Shown here piece by piece: positions 10,935 through 20,228 of a DNA stretch of 64,000 nt. Numbering within the stretch: the first letter of the stretch is position 1; each line of letters opens with the position of its first letter. Below the pieces are notes generated by a model. The model made no database searches, was not told the origin of the DNA, and worked only from the letters and a program-made list of their open reading frames with translations. Origin of the DNA: Yersinia entomophaga (GTDB taxonomy: Bacteria; Pseudomonadota; Gammaproteobacteria; Enterobacterales; Enterobacteriaceae); the NCBI RefSeq assembly GCF_001656035.1, contig NZ_CP010029.1:2925602-2989601 (forward strand), written 5' to 3'. The position numbers were made by a program, and so were the translations under genes.

Positions 10935-11799
10935 TAGCGAGGTAGGGTGATTTCTAAGGCCGCTTCTTTTGTCATTGTCAGTTTTTAGCTGTTTTCGAGT
11001 TAATTAAAAGAGCAAGAAAATTTAAATTTACCTTAAGTTTAATTTATTTCTGAAGTTGGATGGCGTGATTTTTTGATGTTCCATACAGGCAGATATGAGA
11101 AAGGTTTCTAGCGAGGTTTTTTTAATCTTATTCTTGACTATTTTGCTATTTTTTAAATTTAGAATAATAGCTTTTAGATTGATTTATTCGTCTTGTAGGG
11201 ATTTTCCTACAGCGTTATGAGAAAATTCATATATCAGATGTAGGATATTTCATTTATTATTATACGCCATTTCATTTTTATTGGTTTTGATCAAATAAGA
11301 TATATCGCTATTAAATTAAAAACATTTAGCACTTAAGTATGACAATCTTTACTTTATGGATACGAAACACCATATTTAACTGTGTTTTGCAGGATAAATA
11401 TCTATTTAATTTAACTAAAACGATCTTTTAATCGGAAAAATCACAATTTACTAGATAAAAAGATCGTGTATAGTTCGTTCGTGTTGTTCGGGGTGAAATT
11501 TAAGGAAAGTTGATAATTCAGAGTATTTAGAAAAATCTGTTAACTATGACATATAGTGTAGGCATAAAGAAAGTCATAAGATGGGTATCTTCTTAATTAT
11601 CCTCTATTTGTCTGCCTATAAAAAAATATTATCGGTTTTGCTATTCTGTCTTTTTAGAAGGTTTGTACCTTTTAATAATTATTTTGTTTTCTTATTTAAT
11701 TTTTAATGGCTATTCAATTGCGGTGTTTTCAGCTAAGAATTTGAATTTATCGCACAATCATATCTGTATAAAAATATTATCTAATCAAAGGTCTTTATT
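10935..11799. other. AT-rich gene-free region upstream of the fimbrial operon
   Basis: I see no convincing gene in these 865 bp. The base composition is much more AT-rich than the housekeeping genes, as expected for H-NS-bound acquired DNA. Structures visible are TGTAGG...CCTACA (11195-11211), a 10-bp inverted repeat ACGATCTTTT/AAAAGATCGT with a 28-base spacer (11420-11467), and a weak hairpin followed by T-rich DNA at 11656-11673. The fimbrial promoter must lie here. I could not assign -35/-10 boxes with confidence. Confidence 0.5.
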
Positions 11800-12357
11800 A
11801 TGTCTAATTTCAAGAGAAGTGTATTGGCTACAGCATTTATTTCTTCTGCGTTTATTTCTCAGGCATTTGCTGCCGATGAAGGTAATGGGCGAGTCCATTT
11901 TACTGGTACAGTAATTAATGCTCCTTGTTCGATTGCGCCAAATTCTACCGATATTAATGTCGATTTGGGACAGGTATCAAATAAGGTGCTGGAAACTGGC
12001 AATAAACATTCCGAGAACGTTAGCTATAACATCGATTTGCAAGATTGCGATCTGAGTGAGCAAACGGCTGGTTCAGTAACTTATCCGGCAATGTCTAAAG
12101 TTAGCGTGACCTTCGGTGGGGTTTCCGATGCCTCTGCTGTGGCTTTGCTGGCTAACACCGGTAGCGCGACTGGCGCGGGTATCCGCCTGATCGATGCTAA
12201 TGGCGCATTACTAAAAGTTGGCGATACCAGCGCTGATATCAATCTGATCTCCGGTATTAACCAAATTGCTTTTGCAGCTCGTGTTGAGGCAACTGGTACA
12301 GCAGTGAAGGCCGGTACTATTGTTTCTCAGGCTACCTACGCACTGAACTATAAATAA
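11800..12357 (+). CDS. Fimbrial major subunit (FimA/PapA-type pilin)
   Basis: Secreted pilin of 185 residues that would polymerise by donor-strand exchange into the fimbrial rod. A Sec signal peptide ends near residue 24 (SQAFA, then ADEGNG). The mature part has the pilin pattern: a G-x-V strand before Cys43, which pairs with Cys83, and a C-terminal beta-zipper ending ATYALNYK. AAAGG lies 8 bases before ATG. It is first in a subunit-usher-chaperone-adhesin operon and is separated from the usher by a hairpin, which would allow excess production of the rod subunit. I do not recognise the exact fimbrial type. Confidence 0.9.
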   Translation: MSNFKRSVLATAFISSAFISQAFAADEGNGRVHFTGTVINAPCSIAPNSTDINVDLGQVSNKVLETGNKHSENVSYNIDLQDCDLSEQTAGSVTYPAMSKVSVTFGGVSDASAVALLANTGSATGAGIRLIDANGALLKVGDTSADINLISGINQIAFAARVEATGTAVKAGTIVSQATYALNYK

Positions 12358-12381
12358 TCTCTTTTTTTATCACGTCGATTT

Positions 12382-12408
12382 AAGGGGAGGCAACTCCCCT
12401 TTGTTCAT
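12382..12408 (+). terminator. Hairpin/attenuator between pilin and usher genes
   Basis: AAGGGGAG and CTCCCCTT form a perfect 8-bp stem capped by a GCAA tetraloop, followed by a short T-rich stretch. The position after the major pilin and before the usher suggests partial termination or mRNA protection. Confidence 0.65.
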
Positions 12409-12479
12409 TTGTGCCAAAAAAGAAACGCTCTAAATCGATATAAATAATTATTTATACGCCATAAGACAGTGATTTATTT

Positions 12480-14978
12480 ATGCAGAGTAATTCTAAAAGA
12501 AAAGCAATGATCTTTCGAATGATGCCAATATTATCGTTGGCAGGCATAGGTTTATTCCTGCCTGAGTGTGCTACGGCGGTAGAATTTAATACCAATATTA
12601 TTGACGCTCAAGACCGTAATAATATTGATCTTTCTCGATTTGAAATTAATGACTATACGCCACCAGGTGATTATCTTCTGGATATTATGGTCAATGGCAG
12701 GTTATTACCTGATTCATCTCTGATTACCTATTTGCCTATTGATGAAGGGAGGTCAAGTAAGGCTTGTTTAACGCCTGAATTGGTCAATTCTTTAGGTCTT
12801 GCTCCAGCAGTGCGTAATTCAATGGGGTTATGGGATAACGGTCGATGCGTTTCTATCGATGATAAACAAGAAATAACGGAAAGTTACGATAAAGAAAAAC
12901 AGCATTTGATTATTTCTATTCCGCAAGCCTGGCTAGCGTACAGCGATCCAAATTGGGTTCCGCCATCGCAATGGGGTGATGGCGTACCCGGCGCTTTGCT
13001 GGATTACAACCTGTTTGGGAACTATTACGCACCTAATTCAGGGAGGAGTACGACAAATATCAGCAGCTACGGTACCGCAGGCGCCAATATGGGGTCTTGG
13101 CGTATTAGGGCCGACTACCAATATATTAATAGTGACAATGAAGGTACGCATTACAGTAATTTTGACTGGTCGCAGGTTTATGCTTTTCGTGCTATTTCGT
13201 CGATAGGTGCCAAATTTGTCGGTGGGCAGACGTACCTCAGCTCCAGTATTTTTGATTCTTTTCGTTTTTTGGGGGCTTCCCTCGCGACTGATGAGCGGAT
13301 GTTGCCACCTACGCTGCGTGGCTATGCGCCACAAGTTATGGGAATTGCCCGTACCAATGCGCGTGTCGTTTTGAGCCAGAATGGCAGAACCCTTTATCAG
13401 ACTAACGTTGCTCCAGGCCCATTTGTTATTCAAGACATTAGTGAAACGGTGCAGGGAAATATTGATGTGAGAGTAGAAGAAGAGGATGGGCATACCACTT
13501 CTTTTCAGGTCAGCGCTGCTAGCGTGCCATTTTTAACTCGTAAGGGTTCAGTGCGTTATAAGACCGCTTTGGGGCGGCCAATGCATGGCAGCCATAATGC
13601 GCTGGGCGATCCGATTTTCTTTAACGGGGAATTTTCCTGGGGAGCCTTCGACGATATATCGCTATATGGTGGCCTGATTGCCACGTCGCAGGATTACACA
13701 GCGGTTGCGATGGGAATGGGGCAAAATTTGCATGAGTTTGGTGCTTTATCCGTTGATGCGACTCACTCACAAGCTCAATTACCTGAGCAGGAAAAACTGA
13801 GCGGGGAAAGCTATCGGATCAACTATTCCAAACGTTTTGATCAGACTAATAGCCAAATCACCTTTGCCGGATACCGTTTCTCCGAAAAAAACTTTATGAG
13901 CATGAATCAGTATTTGGATCGGCTGAGTGGCAATAACTATCTACAAAATGACAAACAGACTTATACCCTGACGGCCAACCAATATCTGACATGGCCGGAT
14001 GTCACGATGTATTTATCCGCGACGCATAAAACCTACTGGAATGATGTTTCCAGTAATAACTATGGGATTTCGCTCAGCAAGCTTTTGGATATTGGTCCGT
14101 TTCAGGGCATTTCTGCGGCTGTTTCTGCCAATAGAGTGAAATACGAGAACGAAACTGAAAACCAGATTTTCTTCTCTTTTAGTTTGCCAATTGGCGCAGG
14201 GCAGAAAATTAGCTATGACGCGCAGCGAGATAAGACGAACGGCTACACGCAAAATATTTCTTACTTTAATAGCCAGGATGCCAAAAATATCTGGCGTGTC
14301 AGTGCTGGCGGCGGAAATCCCGAATTGCAGAAGGGTGATGGTGTATTTCGCGGCGGTTACCAGCACCGTTCGCCTTATGGAGAATTTGGTATTGATGGTA
14401 GCCATAAAAATAACCAATACAACTCGGTGAATGCCAATTGGTATGGCTCATTAACGGCGACTGCGCAAGGCGTAGCCGCGCATCAGAATCCGTCGGGTAA
14501 TGAACCCAGACTGATGATTGATACCGGTAATATTTCTGGAGTGTCTTTCAATATTAACTCTACCGTAACTAACGGTTTTGGTTTGGCCGTTGCCAATGGA
14601 GTGACAAGCTACCAGCAATCGGATGTTCGGGTTGATATGCAAAGTTTGTCTGATGATATCGAAGTGTATAACACAGTGATTCAGAAAACCCTGACCGAAG
14701 GTGCGATTGGCTACCGAAAGATTCGGGTGGTGAGAGGTCAGCAACTGATGGCAGTCATTCGTTTATCCGACGGTAGTTATCCGCCATTGGGTTCTTCGGT
14801 AGTAGCAGATAAAACCGGCGCTGAAATCGGAATAGTTGGAGAGAACGGGCTGGCTTATCTGGCCGGATTGGAAGAAGCGGCACAGTTAACCGTGCAATGG
14901 GGGAAAAATCAGTGTCGTCTGACATTGCCAGAGAATAAGGGTATCAACTCCGGAAAAATTTTACTGCCTTGCCAGTAA
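12480..14978 (+). CDS. Fimbrial outer-membrane usher (FimD/PapC family)
   Basis: Outer-membrane assembly platform of 832 residues, the usual usher length. A signal peptide ends near residue 33. The N-terminal periplasmic domain follows (VEFNTNIID, LPDSSLITYLP), then a 24-strand beta-barrel with its plug, and the C-terminal domains with the Ser-Asp-Gly-x-Tyr-Pro-Pro motif (SDGSYPPLGSSV) near residue 763. The C-terminal disulfide pair is in QCRLTLP and LLPCQ. It receives chaperone-subunit complexes from the next gene product and secretes the fibre. No frameshift is visible. Confidence 0.95.
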   Translation: MQSNSKRKAMIFRMMPILSLAGIGLFLPECATAVEFNTNIIDAQDRNNIDLSRFEINDYTPPGDYLLDIMVNGRLLPDSSLITYLPIDEGRSSKACLTPELVNSLGLAPAVRNSMGLWDNGRCVSIDDKQEITESYDKEKQHLIISIPQAWLAYSDPNWVPPSQWGDGVPGALLDYNLFGNYYAPNSGRSTTNISSYGTAGANMGSWRIRADYQYINSDNEGTHYSNFDWSQVYAFRAISSIGAKFVGGQTYLSSSIFDSFRFLGASLATDERMLPPTLRGYAPQVMGIARTNARVVLSQNGRTLYQTNVAPGPFVIQDISETVQGNIDVRVEEEDGHTTSFQVSAASVPFLTRKGSVRYKTALGRPMHGSHNALGDPIFFNGEFSWGAFDDISLYGGLIATSQDYTAVAMGMGQNLHEFGALSVDATHSQAQLPEQEKLSGESYRINYSKRFDQTNSQITFAGYRFSEKNFMSMNQYLDRLSGNNYLQNDKQTYTLTANQYLTWPDVTMYLSATHKTYWNDVSSNNYGISLSKLLDIGPFQGISAAVSANRVKYENETENQIFFSFSLPIGAGQKISYDAQRDKTNGYTQNISYFNSQDAKNIWRVSAGGGNPELQKGDGVFRGGYQHRSPYGEFGIDGSHKNNQYNSVNANWYGSLTATAQGVAAHQNPSGNEPRLMIDTGNISGVSFNINSTVTNGFGLAVANGVTSYQQSDVRVDMQSLSDDIEVYNTVIQKTLTEGAIGYRKIRVVRGQQLMAVIRLSDGSYPPLGSSVVADKTGAEIGIVGENGLAYLAGLEEAAQLTVQWGKNQCRLTLPENKGINSGKILLPCQ

Positions 14979-15071
14979 CCCAATGATTAATTGACCTTCA
15001 GATTGACCTGAATGGCTCAGGCAATTGGGCAATAGAGAGTACAGAACTGACAAAATTTAAAGTGAGTATTA

Positions 15072-15842
15072 ATGATGAATTTAGAAAAAAAAATGAGACG
15101 TATGACGGCTAGTCAGTCTAAAAACATGTTGGTGGTGCTGGCGTTAATGCTGCTCGGCACTATGAATAGTCAGGCGGCAATAAATTTGGACCGGACACGG
15201 ATTGTTTTCGATAGTAGCGATAAATCGGTCAGCATTATTCTTGAAAATAAGAGTAAAACTTCCCCTTATCTGGCTCAGTCCTGGCTGGAAGATGCGAAAG
15301 GGAAAAAGATTGAGCGTCCTCTCGTCGCCTTGCCGCCGATGCAACGTATTGATGCAGGTCAAAAAAGTCAGGTTCGTATTATGAAATTGCCTGATGCCAG
15401 CACGCTTGCTACGGATCGCGAAACGTTATTCTATTTTAACGTGCGTGAAGTTCCGCCAAAAAGTGAAATGGCTAACGTGGTTCAGATTGCTATTCAGAAT
15501 CGGGTAAAACTCTTTTATAGACCAACGGCGATTAAAGCGGATTATAAAGAGTCCTGGCAGGACAAACTTCAGCTTACTAAACAACGTGAAAGTCTGAAAA
15601 TCTATAACCCGACGCCTTATTACGTGACGCTGGGATATTTGAGTCAGGATAATCGAGGTAATTTCCCCGGTTTTGATAGTGTGATGATTGCGCCTTTCAA
15701 TACTGAAATCGTGAAAACTCCGGGCTATAGCGGAGATCATTATAGCTTGGGATATATGGATGATTTTGGCGGCTTGGTGTTGCGCATATTTAATTGCTCA
15801 TCGGTTGAGTGCCAGATCCAGCCTGCGGAAAAGAATAAATAA
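15072..15842 (+). CDS. Periplasmic fimbrial chaperone (PapD family)
   Basis: Chaperone of 256 residues that folds and caps pilins before the usher. A long signal peptide ends near residue 35. The mature protein has two Ig-like domains, with the subunit-anchoring Arg in LDRTRIVFD and Lys in QNRVKLFYRP. The short F1-G1 loop places it in the FGS class. ATG at 15072 or 15075 is possible. It lies between usher and adhesin genes in one operon. Confidence 0.94.
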   Translation: MMNLEKKMRRMTASQSKNMLVVLALMLLGTMNSQAAINLDRTRIVFDSSDKSVSIILENKSKTSPYLAQSWLEDAKGKKIERPLVALPPMQRIDAGQKSQVRIMKLPDASTLATDRETLFYFNVREVPPKSEMANVVQIAIQNRVKLFYRPTAIKADYKESWQDKLQLTKQRESLKIYNPTPYYVTLGYLSQDNRGNFPGFDSVMIAPFNTEIVKTPGYSGDHYSLGYMDDFGGLVLRIFNCSSVECQIQPAEKNK

Positions 15843-15879
15843 TGTTTATTGCCGTTTCGTTAATGGCCAAGGATAAATA

Positions 15880-16866
15880 ATGATTCCTTTTTTTCTAGCT
15901 AAATTGCGCCGCTTCTATGGCTCGCTGGTTCTTTTGAGCGCAACTTTGTTACTGGCTCCAACGGCATATGCCCTTGATTGTGTAGAAGCGGGCACCGGCA
16001 TGGTTATAAAACCGGCAATTCCGATTGGTGCATTGGCAATTCCATCCAATGTCGCTGCAGGAACTAAGGTCTGGGAATCTAATGATATTACGGTGACGGC
16101 TTACTGCGATAATGTGCTGGGAAGTGTCCGGGATCAAGTATGGTTTTATTTTAACCCGTTGAATAACGCATTAGGTCAGGGTTTGCAGTTAGGCGTGAGT
16201 TATTTAGGTCAGGAGTTAGAAACTAACGGTAAGGGAATAAATACCAATACGGCACCTATCGTTAAAGGGCAGAGCGTAACCGTGACCGTGACCTTCAGAC
16301 TTTATATTAAAGTGACAGGAAACCCGCCCTCCAGCGGCATTTATCCCGGGGCTAATACTTTTACGGTTTTCCAGTTGGATGGCTCCAATGGGCTTAACCT
16401 TACTCCAGCAGCGAAGAATCTAAGATATTCTCTATCTGGATTAAGTTCGACGCGCTTTATTGCCTGCGGTGCGGATTTAGTGGTTTATCCGGAATCACAG
16501 GTCGTTAGTTTTGGTTCGTTTAATAAATCGCTGTTATCAACGACGGGAAATGGGATTAGCGCGCCATTTGCAATTACTTCAGTGAAGCAAGGCTGTTTGT
16601 CCAACTTTTCTATTCAGGCACAGTTTTCAACTACCAATCCGTTAATTGGTGATAATGCCATCGATATGCAAAATGGTTCTAAATTGACCATTTATGATGA
16701 CGCTAATCAAGCGGTAGTATTTAACCGTTATGCTGATTTTGCCGTGATGAATGATGTGAATCAGGTAACGAAAAATTATACCGCTAGCCTGAATGCCATT
16801 CCGGGGCAAGCCATAAAATTGGGGCAGTTTGATGCGACGGCAATAGTTAAGATTAACTATTACTAG
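15880..16866 (+). CDS. Putative fimbrial tip adhesin
   Basis: Secreted protein of 328 residues, about twice the pilin length, which fits a two-domain adhesin. A signal peptide ends near residue 31 (PTAYA, then LDCVEAG). Residues 32-190 would form a receptor-binding domain with a Cys pair (DCVEAG and AYCDN). The C-terminal half resembles a pilin domain with a second Cys pair (IACGAD and KQGCLSN) and ends IVKINYY. AAGGA precedes the ATG. I cannot infer the receptor. Being last in the operon also fits a minor or tip subunit. Confidence 0.8.
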   Translation: MIPFFLAKLRRFYGSLVLLSATLLLAPTAYALDCVEAGTGMVIKPAIPIGALAIPSNVAAGTKVWESNDITVTAYCDNVLGSVRDQVWFYFNPLNNALGQGLQLGVSYLGQELETNGKGINTNTAPIVKGQSVTVTVTFRLYIKVTGNPPSSGIYPGANTFTVFQLDGSNGLNLTPAAKNLRYSLSGLSSTRFIACGADLVVYPESQVVSFGSFNKSLLSTTGNGISAPFAITSVKQGCLSNFSIQAQFSTTNPLIGDNAIDMQNGSKLTIYDDANQAVVFNRYADFAVMNDVNQVTKNYTASLNAIPGQAIKLGQFDATAIVKINYY

Positions 16867-16891
16867 GTTGAGACAGGCAAGTGAAGACTGA

Positions 16892-16921
16892 AAAGATGCA
16901 GCCAGACGAGGCTGCATTTAT
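16892..16921. terminator. Bidirectional terminator, fimbrial operon / DUF2501 gene
   Basis: ATGCAGCC and GGCTGCAT form an 8-bp stem with a six-base loop. T residues follow on both strands (TTTA on plus, CTTTT on minus). It lies between two convergent genes. Confidence 0.75.
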
Positions 16922-16933
16922 GGTGCACCCAGA

Positions 16934-17416
16934 TTAATTGATCAGGAATGATTTACCTTGCTGGAGTACTAAATCACAGGCTTTAGTTTTAATTTTTTCA
17001 GTGAGTTGGGCAGTGCCCAGATTATTGAGATCCAGACTTTTACCTTCGCCGGTTTTCAGTAATCCCCCCAGGCCTTCCTGATAGTCCTGACTTTTGGCAT
17101 TTTCCGTACTGGTAATGCCCAATTTACTCATCAGCTGATCTTTAATTGCCGAAGTGCCATTGGCCGATAAAACGTTATTTTGAACGCAGTATTGCAAAAT
17201 ACCTGCGGCATTCGTCATGGTACTCGCGCTGAGTGCTTTATCGCCGCCGTTAAGCAGCCCGGTAAGCGAAGATAATGATGAAGAGCTATCCCCCGATTTA
17301 CTGTACTCGTCCGCTGCATTTTTTACCGAGTCGAATAAACTGTTGGCTTGAGCACTACCGGTTACCAGAGTGCTGGAAAAGGCCAAAGCCAGTAATAGAC
17401 GATGGGTGTTATTCAT
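16934..17416 (-). CDS. Secreted DUF2501 family protein (YjjA-like)
   Basis: Small secreted protein of 160 residues with a clear signal peptide (LLLALAFSSTLVTGSAQA, then NSLFDSV). The rest is a helical, Ser/Gly-rich DUF2501 domain with two Cys (LQYCVQN and TKACDLV). Function is unknown; the E. coli relative YjjA is also uncharacterised. The start at 17416 has AGGAG seven bases upstream, which is better than the longer frame start at 17464. It is convergent with the fimbrial operon and divergent from cscR; no functional link to either is evident. Confidence 0.8.
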   Translation of the reverse strand: MNNTHRLLLALAFSSTLVTGSAQANSLFDSVKNAADEYSKSGDSSSSLSSLTGLLNGGDKALSASTMTNAAGILQYCVQNNVLSANGTSAIKDQLMSKLGITSTENAKSQDYQEGLGGLLKTGEGKSLDLNNLGTAQLTEKIKTKACDLVLQQGKSFLIN

Positions 17417-17710
17417 AGAAACTCCTGTTTCACATTGTGGGCTATAGCCAAAAGCCTGAAGCACTGAAGCAGTTAGATAGACCGTTAGTCGTTAACTTCA
17501 CGGGCAGCATAACGTAAAAATATAACTTAGGAGAGCGTGTGATTTTAGCTCTACTGCATATTTACAGATTTAGAATCCGCATATCAGGTTGTCCGAAAGC
17601 TGATAACTTATCGGGTTGGATAATAGAAACACACTGAGAATCATCGGAAATCTACCCCTGAGTGACACATTATGGGATGATCATGACAACAACATAATTT
17701 AGGGGACGTT

Positions 17711-18706
17711 ATGGCTTCGCTGAAAGATGTGGCTAATTTGGCTTCGGTATCATTAATGACTGTTTCTCGGGCGATTAATAACCCGGAGCAATTGCGGCCT
17801 GAAACCTATCAGCGAGTGGCGCAGGCCATCGAAGCTCTTAATTATGTGCCTGATTTTTCTGCGCGGAAAATGCGAGGTAACACCACGAAAACCTCGACGT
17901 TAGGAGTTTTGGCTTTCGATACGGCCACGACGCCATTTTCCGTTGAAATGCTGCTTTCGATTGAGCTGACGGCGCGAGAGTGCGGCTGGAATAGTTTTCT
18001 GGTGAACCAAACTTCAGCGGAAGACAGTGAACGCGCTGTTAATCAACTGCTTTCCCAGCGTCCAGATGGCATTATTTTTACCACTATGGGGTTACGCAGT
18101 ATCCAGATCCCAGCGCGCTTAATGGATAAAAAGTTAGTGCTTGCTAACTGCGTGAGCGACAATTCGGATGTGGCCAGCTATATTCCAGACGATTTTTGGG
18201 GACAATATCAGGCGATAAAACGACTGATTGAACGTGGGTATCGCCGCCCTTTGTGTTTTTATCTGCCTGAAAATACGCTCGCTGCTCAGGCTCGTCGCGC
18301 TGGCGCTGAAAAAGCGTGGCAGGATGCCGGTCTGCCTTTAAGTGATTTACGTCAGGAACACATGATTTGGGGGGATGAGCATTACCCGGATGTCGTTACA
18401 CTGCTAAATGCACACTGTCCTAATGGAAAACTAGATTTTGATATTTTGGTTTGCGGCAATGATCGTATCGCTTTTCTCGCTTATCAGGTGCTATTAGCCA
18501 AAGGCATTAAAATCCCGCAGCAAGTTGGGGTGCTCGGTTATGACAATATGGTCGGTATCGGTGGGCTATTTTTACCTCCGCTGACTACGGTGCAATTGCC
18601 GCATAATGAAATCGGCCGTGCCGCTGCTTTGCATTTAATCCAAGGCAGAACGGACAGCGAAATTCATAAAATTCCGTGTCCTCTGCTAGAAAGATCCTCT
18701 CTCTGA
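17711..18706 (+). CDS. cscR: LacI-family sucrose operon repressor CscR
   Basis: Repressor of 331 residues. The N-terminal LacI helix-turn-helix (LKDVANLASVSLMTVSRAI) is at residues 4-22, followed by a hinge near 45-60 and a periplasmic-binding-protein-like effector domain. Long stretches match E. coli CscR, including LNYVPDFSARKMR, DTATTPFSVE, PDGIIFTTMGLR and FLPPLTTVQLPH. It is convergent with cscA-cscB. Two near-identical GTTAACGTTAAC palindromes upstream of cscB are the likely operators. AGGGGA precedes the start. Confidence 0.9.
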   Translation: MASLKDVANLASVSLMTVSRAINNPEQLRPETYQRVAQAIEALNYVPDFSARKMRGNTTKTSTLGVLAFDTATTPFSVEMLLSIELTARECGWNSFLVNQTSAEDSERAVNQLLSQRPDGIIFTTMGLRSIQIPARLMDKKLVLANCVSDNSDVASYIPDDFWGQYQAIKRLIERGYRRPLCFYLPENTLAAQARRAGAEKAWQDAGLPLSDLRQEHMIWGDEHYPDVVTLLNAHCPNGKLDFDILVCGNDRIAFLAYQVLLAKGIKIPQQVGVLGYDNMVGIGGLFLPPLTTVQLPHNEIGRAAALHLIQGRTDSEIHKIPCPLLERSSL

Positions 18707-18718
18707 CTTTCCAATTAA

Positions 18719-18750
18719 ACCGACTGCGGTGTTCATCCGCAGCCGTTTAA
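18719..18750. terminator. Terminator between convergent cscR and cscA
   Basis: CGACTGCGG (18721-18729) pairs with CCGCAGCCG (18737-18745) with one mismatch. TTTAAT follows on the plus strand. Confidence 0.7.
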
Positions 18751-18761
18751 TCCTAAATTTT

Positions 18762-20228
18762 TCAACCTGTTTTTAGCGTCCAGTATTGCCCACTCGCCAG
18801 CAAGGCCTGGCCATTATCTGCAAAAAGTGAAAGCTGGCGCAGGCCTTCACTTGGATAAATTCGACTGGTCAGGCTAGCTTCGCCATTATTTACAAACACC
18901 TCTATTGATGATTTATCGATAAATATTCTAAATGATAAGATGTCGCCAGCGGGGATTTCGACGCTGCGATAGCCGGAAAGACGGTGCTGCGGATAATGGC
19001 GATTGAGGATCAACCGTTGAGCCTGGTTGTCGATAAAGACAGATACGCCTTCATCTGCGCCCTCAATTCCCCCCAAACGTAGGCCGAAGCGTTCGGCGTT
19101 GCTATCGTTGAGATTCCATTGCAACTGGATTTCCAGCGCGCTGGCCTCGTCGACTATTTGTCGGGTAGCGTTTTCCAATGGCAACTTTTCTAACTCTACG
19201 TGCTGGCGACGCAGCGTTTCCAGCTCAGATATGGGCTGCATCCATAACTTCCCATTATCCTTAATACTTAATTCTCGCGGTAAAGTCAGGCAACCGGCCC
19301 AATATTCCGCTTTAGAAGGCATATTGGATTCCCACATATCCATCCATCCAATAACAATTCGGCGACCATCTTTTGCTGTGAATGATTGCGGTGCATAAAA
19401 ATCATGTCCCAGATCCAGCTCGACAAAAGGTTGGGCACGATGAAAGACCGTGCCGGGTCGCCAGGAACCGCGTAAATAACCGCTCTGGAACCGATTCCGG
19501 AAACGGTAGCCTTCGGCTTTTATACCTTGCGGGGAAAACATTAAAACCTGCTCCCCTCCCAGAGTGAAGAAGTCCGGGCACTCCCACATATAGCCCTCGC
19601 CGGTATCCGCTTTGGCTAGAACCTGTTGAAAAGTCCATTGGTGCAGCGTTTCGCCGCGGTATAGCAACACATGTCCGCAATCGACATGATCTCGCGCACC
19701 AATCACCATCCACCAAACGCCGTCTTGTTTCCATACCTTGGGATCGCGAAAATGCATGATGCCGTTCGGTGGAGTCAGGATAACGCCCTGTTTTTCAAAA
19801 TTGATTCCATCTTGACTGGTTGCTAGACATTGCACTTCGCGAATAGCGCCATCATCTCCCGGTTGATTGAGCCAAACGTGACCGGTATAAATCAGGGTCA
19901 GCGTGCCATTATCATCTACCGCGCAGCCGCTGAAACAGCCGTCTTTATCCCACTCATCGCCCGGCGACAGTGCGATCGGCTGGTGTTGCCAATTCACCAT
20001 ATCGGTGCTGGTGGCGTGCCCCCAGTGCATGGGCCCCCAGTTTTCGTCATAGGGATGATGCTGGTAAAAGGCGTGATAAAGGCCGTTATGATAAATCAGT
20101 CCGTTGGGATCATTCATCCAACCCGCCGGAGGAGCCAGATGATAATTGGGGTAAAAAGCGTCCCCGACCTGAGGAATTAATTGTTGCAGCGCATGGTTAG
20201 CGCGATCCAGTTGCGTTTTCATAATCAT
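18762..20228 (-). CDS. cscA: Sucrose hydrolase (invertase) CscA, GH32
   Basis: Cytoplasmic beta-fructofuranosidase of 488 residues that splits unphosphorylated sucrose to glucose and fructose. The GH32 nucleophile motif WMNDPNG is near residue 37, FRDPKVW near 163, and the acid/base motif WECPDFF near 213. A beta-sandwich domain follows. Similarity to E. coli CscA (477 residues) is high throughout, for example HAFYQHHP and IREVQCLATS. The start ATG directly abuts the cscB stop; a second ATG two codons in is possible. It differs from the second GH32 enzyme in the window (ScrB), which belongs to a PTS operon. Confidence 0.93.
   Translation of the reverse strand: MIMKTQLDRANHALQQLIPQVGDAFYPNYHLAPPAGWMNDPNGLIYHNGLYHAFYQHHPYDENWGPMHWGHATSTDMVNWQHQPIALSPGDEWDKDGCFSGCAVDDNGTLTLIYTGHVWLNQPGDDGAIREVQCLATSQDGINFEKQGVILTPPNGIMHFRDPKVWKQDGVWWMVIGARDHVDCGHVLLYRGETLHQWTFQQVLAKADTGEGYMWECPDFFTLGGEQVLMFSPQGIKAEGYRFRNRFQSGYLRGSWRPGTVFHRAQPFVELDLGHDFYAPQSFTAKDGRRIVIGWMDMWESNMPSKAEYWAGCLTLPRELSIKDNGKLWMQPISELETLRRQHVELEKLPLENATRQIVDEASALEIQLQWNLNDSNAERFGLRLGGIEGADEGVSVFIDNQAQRLILNRHYPQHRLSGYRSVEIPAGDILSFRIFIDKSSIEVFVNNGEASLTSRIYPSEGLRQLSLFADNGQALLASGQYWTLKTG

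Noticed and set aside
10935-11799. fimS-type invertible phase switch before the fimbrial operon
   Set aside because: The inverted repeats found are only 28 bases apart, no pair at switch-like distance was seen, and no FimB/FimE-type recombinase is encoded nearby.
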